This document shows positions 56,359 through 64,000 of a stretch of 64,000 nt of DNA, in pieces. The stretch comes from DASRFA01 sp035651755 (lineage in GTDB: Bacteria; Desulfobacterota; Binatia; UBA12015), in the NCBI GenBank assembly GCA_035651755.1, contig DASRFA010000050.1, positions 62,001 through 126,000 on the forward strand. The letters run 5' to 3'. Below the pieces are notes generated by a model. That model ran no database searches. It had not been told where the DNA came from and worked only from the letters and a program-made list of their open reading frames with translations. Every line of letters starts with the position of its first letter. The first letter of the stretch is position 1. Position numbers and translations under genes: made by a program.

Positions 56359-58644
56359 CTATCCCGCAGTGTTCGCGATCGCGACGTACGGGCGGCACGG
56401 CTGCCCGCGCAGCGACGGGCAGAGCGGCAGCGCTGGCGGCACGGTGACGCCTCGCAGCACCGGCAGGAGAATGCTCGACGCCACGCCGGGCGATCGACCG
56501 ATCGTGTTCACGACCTCGCCGTCGGCCGGAAGCGCCTCGAACTTCCAGAGCGGCCGGTCGCCGCCGGGCGCCTCGATCGTGATGCGGACGCGCGAGCCTT
56601 TCCGGAAGACGTGTCCGAACGGGAACGTCTCGATCCGGACGAGCGCGTACTCGCCCGCCGGCAGGTCGGCGGCGTCCTCCTCGCGGTGCGACGCAACTGG
56701 CCGGAGGTCGGTCGACAGGCTCTCGTCGAGCGTGCGCCGGCTCGCGCGGAGCCAGCCGGTCTGCACGTACTGCTCCTCGCCGTCGGGTCGGATCTCACTC
56801 ACGGTCACCTGGAGGTCGACGTCCTTCGCGGTCGACTGGACCCACAGGTCGACGCTCCCGGTGCCGATCATCACGAGGTCCTCGACGAGCGGATCGGTCG
56901 CGTACGCGAGCGCCTTGCCCTCGGCGAGCTGCCGCCAGTTCCAGGGCGGCAGCGTCCGCCAGATGCCGTCGCCCGGTCCCGTGTACGTCGTCACCTCTGC
57001 GCCCGACGGATCGTACACGTACGAGTCGGCGCCGGCGCTCGCGGGCTCCGACTCCGTCAGGCGGCCGCCCTCGTCGAGCCACCAGCGCGTTGGCTCGACG
57101 CCCGGGATCGGCCACCGATCGAATGCGAGCTCGAAGCTCGGGACCGGGACGCCGGGCGCGGCGCCCGCGCCGCTCTCGAGCAGCACCCGCACGCGCGGGT
57201 CCGCCTCGAAGCGCTGGCGCGCCTCCTCGACCGAGTGCGCGTCGGTGAAGCGATCGGGCGGGATCGGGAGGTCGGTCGTCCCGTAGACCGCCGCGCCGAT
57301 GCCGGGGATGAGGAGGTATCCGGCGGGCGGCAGCGCGGGGATCTCGTCGGCGACGTAGAGCTCGAGGAACTCCCACCAGCGCGCGAAGATGAGCGGCCCG
57401 AGCGAGTCGGTGTGGTTGCCGTTGGTGAGCGTGAAGTGGAGCTTGTCGGTCCCGGTGAAGCGGTCGAGCATGTTCGCGAAGTAGCCGCCGGTCTGCTCGT
57501 CCTGCCACGCGCCCGCGAGGAAGACGGGCACGTTGATCTCGTGCACGAAGGTCGCGGGGGCGACGGAGTCGGCGATCTCGGGGTGATAGAAGCGGTTCTC
57601 GTCGATCAGCTGGAAGACGTCCGGCGTCTGGTCGCGCAGCTTCTGGTTCGCGATGCAGACCGGGTCGCCGTTCTCGATGCGCTTTCGCGCCCACGGCTGG
57701 CCGCCCGGGCGCGAGTCCGACTGCCGCTCCGCGGCCCAGTCCTTCGCGAAGCCGATGTTGTAGATGCCGCCCGGGAAGAGGGTCCCGCGGCCCGTGTCGG
57801 AGATGACCGAGAGCGGCGTGATCGCGGCGAGGTGCGGCGGCTGGTACTGCGCGACGAAGAGCTGGCTGATGCCGGGATACGAGATCCCGACCATGCCGAC
57901 CTTGTTGCCCTTCACCCACGGCTGGCGCGCGATCACCTCGACCGCGTCGTAGCCGTCGGTCGACTGGAGCGTCTCGAAGAACTGGAATGCGCCGCCCGAG
58001 CAGCCGGTGCCGCGGATGTTGACGCCGACCGCTGCCCAGCCGAGCGTCGTCGCGAAGAGCGTGCCCGGCTCCGGCTCGTCGGGATTCGCGGGGTCGTATC
58101 CCGAGTACTCGATGACGGTCGGGTAGGGCCCGTTCTCCGGCGGCCCGGGCATGTACACGTTGATCGCGAGCAGCGTGCCGTCGCGCGTCTCGATGTAGCC
58201 GTAGCCGCGGTCGACGCGCTGCGAGTCGTAGAACGAGTCGGGCGGAACGTCGCGCGCATCGGTCACGGCGAGGCGCGGCGACGCCCGCAGCGCGCCGTCG
58301 CTTCCGGCGACGACGTGGACGGAGCCGGGGTCGACGTCACGGAAGATCAGCGAGCCCTGCGCGTCGACCTGGGCGCGCTGCAGGACGTCGCCGTCGGGCG
58401 CCGTCAGGTCGAGCGTCTCGCCCGGGTCGGCGTCGACGATCCAGACCTGCCGGATGCTTCCGTGCGCCTCGAAGCTCGCCGGCGCGGCGCTCGACAGGTC
58501 GTGGTGTCCGAGCGGCGAGGTCGAGCCGCCGCCGGACGACTGGTCGGCGCACGAGGCGAGCAGCGACGGAACGGCGGCGACGAGCGCGAGCGCGAAGGCG
58601 CTCCGGAGGACGCTCGCGATCCGGGAAGGGTGAGACGGGCGCAT
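56359..58644 (-). CDS. CocE/NonD (X-Pro dipeptidyl peptidase S15-like) hydrolase lipoprotein
   Basis: A 761-residue exported hydrolase. The signal peptide ends in SLLASC, so it is a lipoprotein. After about 120 residues of beta-rich N-terminal part comes the S15-type domain: GYGYIETRDGTLLAINVYMP, the nucleophile Ser255 in VGMVGISYPGISQLF, and later FLAGAWQDEQTGGYFANML. A C-terminal jelly-roll domain (about 560-740) has GSVDLWVQSTAKDVDLQVTV, typical of the CocE/NonD family. Known members hydrolyse cocaine-like esters, acyl groups or Xaa-Pro peptides. The real substrate is unknown. Confidence 0.9.
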   Translation of the reverse strand: MRPSHPSRIASVLRSAFALALVAAVPSLLASCADQSSGGGSTSPLGHHDLSSAAPASFEAHGSIRQVWIVDADPGETLDLTAPDGDVLQRAQVDAQGSLIFRDVDPGSVHVVAGSDGALRASPRLAVTDARDVPPDSFYDSQRVDRGYGYIETRDGTLLAINVYMPGPPENGPYPTVIEYSGYDPANPDEPEPGTLFATTLGWAAVGVNIRGTGCSGGAFQFFETLQSTDGYDAVEVIARQPWVKGNKVGMVGISYPGISQLFVAQYQPPHLAAITPLSVISDTGRGTLFPGGIYNIGFAKDWAAERQSDSRPGGQPWARKRIENGDPVCIANQKLRDQTPDVFQLIDENRFYHPEIADSVAPATFVHEINVPVFLAGAWQDEQTGGYFANMLDRFTGTDKLHFTLTNGNHTDSLGPLIFARWWEFLELYVADEIPALPPAGYLLIPGIGAAVYGTTDLPIPPDRFTDAHSVEEARQRFEADPRVRVLLESGAGAAPGVPVPSFELAFDRWPIPGVEPTRWWLDEGGRLTESEPASAGADSYVYDPSGAEVTTYTGPGDGIWRTLPPWNWRQLAEGKALAYATDPLVEDLVMIGTGSVDLWVQSTAKDVDLQVTVSEIRPDGEEQYVQTGWLRASRRTLDESLSTDLRPVASHREEDAADLPAGEYALVRIETFPFGHVFRKGSRVRITIEAPGGDRPLWKFEALPADGEVVNTIGRSPGVASSILLPVLRGVTVPPALPLCPSLRGQPCRPYVAIANTAG

Positions 58645-58845
58645 GTTCGGCTGGGCTCCTCGGGGCGGCTTCGGGAGGCGCTTTTCGCGCCTCGCGCGAG
58701 CGATGGGGGATCGAGCCCAGCACCGTAGGCGGCGGGCCGGCGGCCTGTCAACGGGGATTCGGCCGGCCCGCAGCGGGCACAATTCGGTCGAACACCCGGC
58801 CGGCTGCAGGGCGCCGGGACGGCGGCGCCGCCGCTCGGTTGCTCG

Positions 58846-59634
58846 TTACTTGACGGTGACCGCGACGGTCTTGATGTTGACGAGCGCGTCGACGACGATG
58901 ATCGTCGACGCGCCGACCGCGTCGGCGGTGAACTCGAAAGCGTCTCCCGGCTGCGCGACGACCTGCGGCATGACGGAGCCGCCGATCGTGACGCGGACGG
59001 TGTAGGGCGGCGCGCCGCCGCTCACGACGAAGAGGAACGTCGCGCCCTGGGCGACCGTCGCCTTGTCGGGCGTGACGACGAGCGGCGGCACCTTCGGGGT
59101 CGGCGTCGGTGTCGGGACGGGCGTCGGCCGCGGGGTCGCGGTGGGCGCCGGCGTCCGGGCCGGCGTCGGGGTCGCGCTCGGCCTCGGCGTGGCGGTCGGC
59201 CGCGGGGTCAGCGTCGGCGTCGCCGTCGCGGTCGGGGCAGGGGTGGCCGTCGGCTGCGGCGGCGGCTCGAAGAAGGTCCCGCCGAGCGTCACCGAGCTCA
59301 GGAAGGCCCATTCCGGGCAGGTGTCCGGCGGAACGCACGTCGACGCTCCCCAGCAGTCGTAGGTGTACTGCGCGAGCGCGGGATCGGGGTCGTCCACCGC
59401 GCTCGTGAGCGAGCAGAAGACGAACGCCGGCGGCGAGCCGTCCGCGAAGTAGACGTTGCCGGTCAGGCTGCCGTCGCTCGCGTCCTGGACGATCGACCAG
59501 CGCTCGTCGCCGACGTCCCGGCTCACGAGCACCCCGCTCCCGTCGGGCGCGATCTGGAGCCCGTTGAACGCGCGTGCCGGCGCGGCCGCCAGCAGCGCGG
59601 CCAGAGCCGCGATCGCGATGGTCCCTCGACGCAA
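58846..59634 (-). CDS. Exported protein with Pro/Thr-rich linker
   Basis: A 262-residue protein with a signal peptide (about 1-22, ending ARAF). The first part (about 25-125) is a beta domain with four Cys and an LTGNVYFADG segment. A linker rich in P-T-A-T-P repeats follows (about 125-180). The last 80 residues form an Ig-like domain (VTPDKATVAQGATFLFVVSGG). The layout, a domain, a Pro/Thr linker and an Ig-like end, is typical of surface or secreted proteins. The start is TTG at 59634. Confidence 0.6.
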   Translation of the reverse strand: MRRGTIAIAALAALLAAAPARAFNGLQIAPDGSGVLVSRDVGDERWSIVQDASDGSLTGNVYFADGSPPAFVFCSLTSAVDDPDPALAQYTYDCWGASTCVPPDTCPEWAFLSSVTLGGTFFEPPPQPTATPAPTATATPTLTPRPTATPRPSATPTPARTPAPTATPRPTPVPTPTPTPKVPPLVVTPDKATVAQGATFLFVVSGGAPPYTVRVTIGGSVMPQVVAQPGDAFEFTADAVGASTIIVVDALVNIKTVAVTVK

Positions 59635-59754
59635 ACGACCCCCCGACGGCCGGCCGCCGGGCCGGTCGCCGGACGGTTCTCGTCACGGCTCGCCGCGAAC
59701 TTGAGGACGGCCCCGCCGTTTGACGGCCCACCGCGCCGGCGCCATGACGGGCCC

Positions 59755-60057
59755 ATGCCGCTCTTCCTCGACGAGATCTGGTTGAACGCGTCGTCTCGCG
59801 AGGACGCCGCGCGCGCCTACACCGCTTTCCGCGCGATGGCGGAGAGCGGCTCGTTCCCGCCCGGGGTCACGCTGAAAGCGGGACCGTGGTTCTCGAACGA
59901 GGAGCCGAAGGTCATCCTGATCCTCGACATCCAGGACCACACGAAGACGTTCACCGCGTTCTCGCTCGGGGTCGCGGGCGGGCTCATCCGCCGCCGGCGG
60001 CTCGAGCCGATCGTCGAGGCGAGCGCGGTCGACGAGCTCGTCGCCGCGCTCCGGTGA
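59755..60057 (+). CDS. Small hypothetical protein (ABM-like)
   Basis: A 100-residue soluble protein: MPLFLDEIWLNASSREDA, GPWFSNEEPKVILILDIQDH, and a C-terminal helix. The pattern resembles a dimeric ferredoxin-like (ABM or DUF3303-type) protein. I do not know its function. The ATG at 59755 is used. It lies between two minus-strand genes and converges on the discoidin protein gene. Confidence 0.55.
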   Translation: MPLFLDEIWLNASSREDAARAYTAFRAMAESGSFPPGVTLKAGPWFSNEEPKVILILDIQDHTKTFTAFSLGVAGGLIRRRRLEPIVEASAVDELVAALR

Positions 60058-60121
60058 GGCGTCGCCGCCCGCGAGCCGACGAGCGAGGATCGCCGGGCGC
60101 GGACGACGAGCCCCGCGGGAC

Positions 60122-63043
60122 CTATCGGCGCGACACCTTCTTCCCCGCGACGACGACCTCCGCGAGCGAAAGCTGCCAGGTCCCGTTCAGCTGGACGCGG
60201 ACGTAGCGCGCCGTCCGGTCGACCGAAGCCGCCCAGCGGACCGCCACGGTGCCGGGCTCGTAGATCGTCGTCACGCCCGCCTGAGCCTGTACCTGCGCCG
60301 GGTTCGTGGAGAGGAACGGATCGTCCGACAGGAAGACCCAGAACTGGCGCAGGCGCGCGGAGCACGGGAACGGGCAATCCGTGCGGTTCCAGAGCTCGAT
60401 GTCCTTGACGTCGTACGACTGGCCGAGGTCGACCTGCCACCACGCGTTCGGGTCGGACCAGGTGTGGGTCACCGAGCCGTCGTTGATGTTCCCGTCGACG
60501 TTCCCGTCGACGGCGCGCGAGGCCGCGAAGCCGCTGAACGTGCTCGACTGCGTCGCCGTCTTCCCGCGAGCGCGGTTGCAGTTCGCGTCGTTCGCGCAGA
60601 GCGGCGCGCCGAGCACGACCGCCTCCGCGAGCTCGAGGCCGCGGATCGAGTTCGGCGGCATCTGCACCCGGACGTAGCGGCCCGTCCGGTTCACCGGCGC
60701 CGACCACGGCCGCGGCGCGACTCCCGGCTCGGAGATCGTCGTGACCCCGGGCTGCGCTTGCACGACCGCCGGATCGCTCGACGTGAACGGGGTCTCGCTC
60801 ACGAAGACCTTGAAGTTCGCGAGATCGGTCGTGCAGCACGGATCGGTGCGCGGCCAGAGCTCGATCTCCTCGATCCAGGACGACGCACCGAGGTCGACCT
60901 GCCACCACGACTGGCCGCTCACGTTCCCCGCGATCGCCACGGACTGGTCGTTGAACGCGCCGTCGACGTTGCCGTCGTTCGCCTTGTCGGCGGAGCCGCA
61001 GATGCCCCAGAAGCAGGGCGTCGACGACTGCGTCGCCGGCTGGCCGAGGGCGAGGTCGATCGTGAGGGGACTGAAGCGGCCGATCTGCCGGCGCAGCGTC
61101 TCGCCGACCCAGACGTCGTGCGAGACCGGGTCGACGGAGAGCCCGCTGCCGCTGAACCCGACCTCGACCGGGCCCGGTGGGCAGCTCGGCACGCCCGACA
61201 TCTGGCGCGAGAAGCGGGTCGGCGACGGCAGCAGCACGTAGCCGGACAGGTCGCGCTTCACGTAGCCCACCGAGGCCGTCCCCTTCGGGTCGGAGCACGC
61301 CCCGGCCTGGGCGAACCAGATGTTCTGGAACTTGTCGAAGTCGATGTTGTGCACCTGGTGGAGCGCGTCGAACCAGGTGTCGACGCTCCGGATGCAGGGG
61401 TTCACGTCGTTCGGCGGCGTCCCTTGGAGCGCCGTGCAATCGACCATCGGATCGGAGAGCTTCGCCACCTCGACGACGCTCACCGCGCCGTCCATGTACT
61501 CGCTGAACGCCACGTTGCCGTTCGCCGCGACCTCCACGTCCCACGGCGCCGACGCGAGGATGCTGTGGTTGTTCGGGTTCGGAGCGGGGAGCGGCAGCCG
61601 GACGTAGTCGTTCGTCGGCGAGCTCGGGTCGACGCGCACGATGCTGTTGTCGCCCCAGTAGGCAGTGTCCCAGACGTTCCCCTCGTGATCGACCCGGATG
61701 TGCGCCGAGCGGATGATGCCGGGCTGCAGCTCGTACTCGTGGAAGAAGCAGTCGGGGCTCGGATCGTCGAAGGGGCACGCGCGCGAGCCGGCGACGCCGA
61801 GCGCGCAGTCGTAGTCGTTGAAGCACGGGCGCGTCGCATCGGCTTTGCAGATGCCCGCGCCGCAGATCGGCGCGCAGGTCGACGGCGGGAAGCAGCCGCG
61901 ATTGGTGCCGTCCCGGCAGCGGAAGAACCCGCATTGCTGGCATTCGGTGCTGGTCGAGCACGTGCTGCCGTCGGGGCAATGTCCGGCGGTGCACAGCGGG
62001 GCGCAGTCGGCGTCGGTGCTGCAGCTCCGGTTCGAGCCGTCGGGGCACGTCTGCTGCGAGCACCCTTGCGTCGCCGGGTCGACGGGGAACGAGAAGGAGC
62101 CCGTGGTGTCGTAGGGTGCCACCTCGGGGTCGAACCAGCCCGGTCGCCACTCGCGGATCGAGACCGGTCCCTTCCGCCGCGTGTCCGCCGCGTACCAGAC
62201 GCGATCGTGCCCGAGCCCGTCGTAGTTCGCCTCGTAAGTGATTCCGTCGAGCGTGTCCGCGTTGAAGGGGATGTCGTAGAAGCGCAGCGCCGATTGTCCC
62301 GGGGGCGGCGTCGGGTCGTACATCACGACGCGATCATGCGAAGGTCCGGCGCTGTAGTCGGACTGCTGCCCGCCCGCTTGGGGGAACCAGACGCGCCCGT
62401 ACGGATCGACGGTCAGGTCCTCGGAGGACGTCGGGCAGGCGGACGAGGATCCGCCGGGTAGGCCGGGCGAGAAGGTCGCGCTCGACGCGCAAGGAACGTT
62501 GACCGTCGTCAGCTGGTTGACGGTCGGATCGAACATCAGGATGTCGTGCGCGTCGAACTCCTGGCCGATCCAGAGCCGCCGATCGGGATCGAGCTCCGAC
62601 GAGATCTCGTAGCCGGCCGCGTCCTCCATCTCGAAGGCGTCGTAGCCGTAGTAGTGCACGCGGATGCTCTCCGACGTGCCGGACGGCGTTTCGACGCGGA
62701 GCCGCGCGCGCACCATCGTCGGATCGATCTGCGCGACGATCCCGCCGTCGTTCCACACGACGATGCAGCCGGACGCCGCGGCGGGCGGGTCGGGACACGT
62801 CGTCTGCGAGTTGATGAGGAAGTCGCCGGTGGAGTTCTTGACGCGCAGATTCGACGACGCTCCGGGCGGGCCGAAGCCGCTGCCGACGACCACGACGGGA
62901 ATGAACGACGGGTCGTGGACCACGCCCGCGGCGGGATAGCTCGCCTTCGGCTGCGCCGACGCGTCGGCGGCGAGCATCCCCGCGCACGCGACGGCGAGCG
63001 ACACCGCCGCGACGCTGGCCATCGACCGAATCCGAGTCGCCAT
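60122..63043 (-). CDS. Large exported protein: propeller-like domain, Cys-rich insert and two discoidin (F5/8 type C) domains
   Basis: A 973-residue protein with a signal peptide (about 1-30, ending ADASAQ). A streptogramin-lyase-like or NHL-like propeller covers about 90-650 (for example DLTVDPYGRVWFPQAGG and IRVDHEGNVWDTAYWGDNSIV). At about 322-415 lies a Cys-rich insert with CPDGS- and C-x-x-D-x-D-C-type units. Two F5/8 type C domains follow (about 664-815 and 822-973), each starting ATQSST and containing W-W-Q-V-D-L-G. Discoidin domains bind carbohydrates. The protein is probably a surface or secreted glycan-binding factor. A GGGGGAGG site precedes the ATG. Confidence 0.8.
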   Translation of the reverse strand: MATRIRSMASVAAVSLAVACAGMLAADASAQPKASYPAAGVVHDPSFIPVVVVGSGFGPPGASSNLRVKNSTGDFLINSQTTCPDPPAAASGCIVVWNDGGIVAQIDPTMVRARLRVETPSGTSESIRVHYYGYDAFEMEDAAGYEISSELDPDRRLWIGQEFDAHDILMFDPTVNQLTTVNVPCASSATFSPGLPGGSSSACPTSSEDLTVDPYGRVWFPQAGGQQSDYSAGPSHDRVVMYDPTPPPGQSALRFYDIPFNADTLDGITYEANYDGLGHDRVWYAADTRRKGPVSIREWRPGWFDPEVAPYDTTGSFSFPVDPATQGCSQQTCPDGSNRSCSTDADCAPLCTAGHCPDGSTCSTSTECQQCGFFRCRDGTNRGCFPPSTCAPICGAGICKADATRPCFNDYDCALGVAGSRACPFDDPSPDCFFHEYELQPGIIRSAHIRVDHEGNVWDTAYWGDNSIVRVDPSSPTNDYVRLPLPAPNPNNHSILASAPWDVEVAANGNVAFSEYMDGAVSVVEVAKLSDPMVDCTALQGTPPNDVNPCIRSVDTWFDALHQVHNIDFDKFQNIWFAQAGACSDPKGTASVGYVKRDLSGYVLLPSPTRFSRQMSGVPSCPPGPVEVGFSGSGLSVDPVSHDVWVGETLRRQIGRFSPLTIDLALGQPATQSSTPCFWGICGSADKANDGNVDGAFNDQSVAIAGNVSGQSWWQVDLGASSWIEEIELWPRTDPCCTTDLANFKVFVSETPFTSSDPAVVQAQPGVTTISEPGVAPRPWSAPVNRTGRYVRVQMPPNSIRGLELAEAVVLGAPLCANDANCNRARGKTATQSSTFSGFAASRAVDGNVDGNINDGSVTHTWSDPNAWWQVDLGQSYDVKDIELWNRTDCPFPCSARLRQFWVFLSDDPFLSTNPAQVQAQAGVTTIYEPGTVAVRWAASVDRTARYVRVQLNGTWQLSLAEVVVAGKKVSRR

Positions 63044-63092
63044 GGGCCTCCCCCTTTGCCCCGAAGGGCAGACTCAGACCGAGCCCTCGGTC

Positions 63093-63115
63093 GCTCGTCC
63101 GTGAAACGGACGAGC
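63093..63115 (-). terminator. Hairpin between the P450 and discoidin genes
   Basis: GCTCGTCCGT and ACGGACGAGC form a perfect ten-base stem around a three-base loop. It lies downstream of the P450 gene and upstream of the discoidin gene on the same strand. There is no clear T tract in the minus direction. Confidence 0.45.
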
Positions 63116-63200
63116 AGCCATCGCAGGTGTTCGTATCAGAATTCGTCGGCGAGAGACAACGGGTGGAGCGAGAATTCGGAGCGAGTCGCGGAGCGGAGCG

Positions 63201-64000
63201 TCAGCGCGCCGGTGTGAAGCGGCAGCGCATGCGCTTGATGCCGTGGATGAACGCGGAGAAGAGCATCTCCGGCTCGCTCGAGATCTCGATGTCCGGCAGC
63301 CGGCGGAACAGCTCTTCGAACATCACCTTGATCTCGCGCCGCGCGAGGTTCGCGCCCAGGCAGAAGTGCGGGCCGCCCGCGCCGAAGGCGACGTGCTCGT
63401 TCGGGGTGCGGCGGACGTCGAAGCGGAACGGGTCGTCGAACGCGCGCTCGTCGCGATTCGCGGAGTTGTACCACATGACGACCTTGTCGCCCGCGCGGAT
63501 CTCGGTTCCGCCGACGACCACGTCGCGCGTCGCGGTGCGGCGGAAGTGGATCACCGGCGACGCCCAGCGGACGATCTCCTCGACGGCCGACGGCGATACC
63601 GCCTCGAAATCGCGCAGCCAGACGTCGCGCTGCTCGGGGTGGTCCGTGAGCGCCTTCATGCCGTGGCTGATCGCGTTTCGCGTCGTCTCGTTGCCCGCGA
63701 CCACGAGCAGGATGAAGAACGAGCCGAACTCCTGCGCGGTCAGGCGATCGCCGTCGACCTCGGCCTGCATGAGCGCGGTCGTGATGTCCTCGCGCGGCTC
63801 GCGCAGGCGCTCCTCACCGAGCGCCTGCGCGTACTGGAAGAGCTCCATCCCGGCCGCCATGAGCTCCTCGATCGTTTGCGCGTACTCGGGATCGCCCGCG
63901 CCGAGGATCCGGTTCGTGAGCTCGAAGATGCGCGCGTCGTCGGAGCGCGGGATGCCCATCATGTCGCAGATGACCTGGAGCGGCAGCTGTGCGGCGACGT
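63201..64000 (-). CDS. Cytochrome P450, CYP125-like, C-terminal part
   Basis: The frame is open to the right edge, so the N-terminal part lies outside the window. The visible 266 residues include the I helix VVAGNETTRNAISHGM, the K helix EIVRWASPVIHFRR (E-x-x-R), and the heme loop FGAGGPHFCLGANLARRE with the axial Cys. The late EPEMLFSAFIHGIKRM is typical of the CYP125/CYP142/CYP124 group, which hydroxylates the side chain of cholesterol or related lipids. No ferredoxin is visible in the window. Substrate by homology only. Confidence 0.9.
   Translation of the reverse strand, partial: VAAQLPLQVICDMMGIPRSDDARIFELTNRILGAGDPEYAQTIEELMAAGMELFQYAQALGEERLREPREDITTALMQAEVDGDRLTAQEFGSFFILLVVAGNETTRNAISHGMKALTDHPEQRDVWLRDFEAVSPSAVEEIVRWASPVIHFRRTATRDVVVGGTEIRAGDKVVMWYNSANRDERAFDDPFRFDVRRTPNEHVAFGAGGPHFCLGANLARREIKVMFEELFRRLPDIEISSEPEMLFSAFIHGIKRMRCRFTPAR

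Noticed and set aside
59100..59275. A tandem repeat element (GGCGTCGG-like words)
   Set aside because: These are the codons of the Pro/Thr-rich linker of the exported protein on the minus strand, so a coding low-complexity region explains them.
1..64000. tRNA, rRNA or CRISPR arrays
   Set aside because: No T-arm-like GGTTCGA segment with matching stems, no conserved rRNA blocks, and no evenly spaced direct repeats of 24-40 bases were seen by eye. A covariance search could still reveal a divergent RNA.

Overview
The window is a 64 kb piece of a bacterial chromosome of very high GC content (roughly 70 percent by eye), densely packed with genes on both strands and rich in GTG and TTG starts. Several lipoprotein signal peptides (LxGC or LxAC boxes), a twin-arginine signal and many secreted Cys-rich or repeat proteins suggest a diderm bacterium. 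The gene mix (a steroid-type P450, a NIPSNAP-like protein, DUF4336, CocE-type hydrolase, Cys-rich GLG1-like and discoidin proteins) resembles uncultivated deltaproteobacterial or Binatota-like lineages. That placement is an inference and no marker gene here proves it. I see no rRNA, tRNA, CRISPR array, prophage or intact insertion sequence.

Layout. 1-9.6 kb: the 3' end of a Big-domain surface protein, an unknown EXXH protein, a degraded DUF3800-like remnant, a PCMT-like methyltransferase, a PAS/GAF histidine kinase, an SDR, an M19 dipeptidase, a DUF4336 protein and a small unknown. 9.6-12.7 kb: leuA and corA, overlapping by ATGA, behind a complete leucine attenuator (leader peptide with six Leu codons, antiterminator, terminator). 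12.7-22 kb: AI-2E-type permease, Yellow/MRJP-like propeller, two exported proteins of which one looks like a permuted papain-fold hydrolase, a GH31 glycosidase, a truncated alpha/beta hydrolase and a flavin amine oxidase. 22-27.8 kb: a TetR regulator and a divergent target with tandem operators, then a lipoprotein, a dienelactone hydrolase, a small protein, an amidase and an alpha/beta hydrolase.

27.8-41.4 kb: a run of small exported proteins (DUF2092, a 17-residue repeat protein, a GLG1-like Cys-rich protein), a Fpg/Nei DNA glycosylase, a dipeptide epimerase, two multi-pass glycosyltransferase-like membrane proteins, an AlkB-like oxygenase, an MTA/SAH nucleosidase-like protein, a VOC protein, a 23-Cys exported protein, a RibD-C reductase and an aldo/keto reductase. 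41.4-53.8 kb: ClC channel, two small conserved proteins around a regulatory gap, a NIPSNAP-like protein, a membrane protein, a chalcone-isomerase-like protein, an SDR, two tandem CNNM/CorC proteins, a metallophosphoesterase, and threonine dehydratase (ilvA) overlapping a GNAT gene. 54-64 kb: hemerythrin, a small repeat protein, a TauE/SafE permease, a CocE/S15 hydrolase, a Pro/Thr-linker protein, a small unknown, a 973-residue discoidin/propeller protein and the C-terminal part of a CYP125-like P450 running off the right edge.

The best-supported notable element is the leucine attenuator upstream of leuA-corA. Two copies of a structured intergenic repeat (near 7.3 and 43.9 kb) are the second item most worth following.
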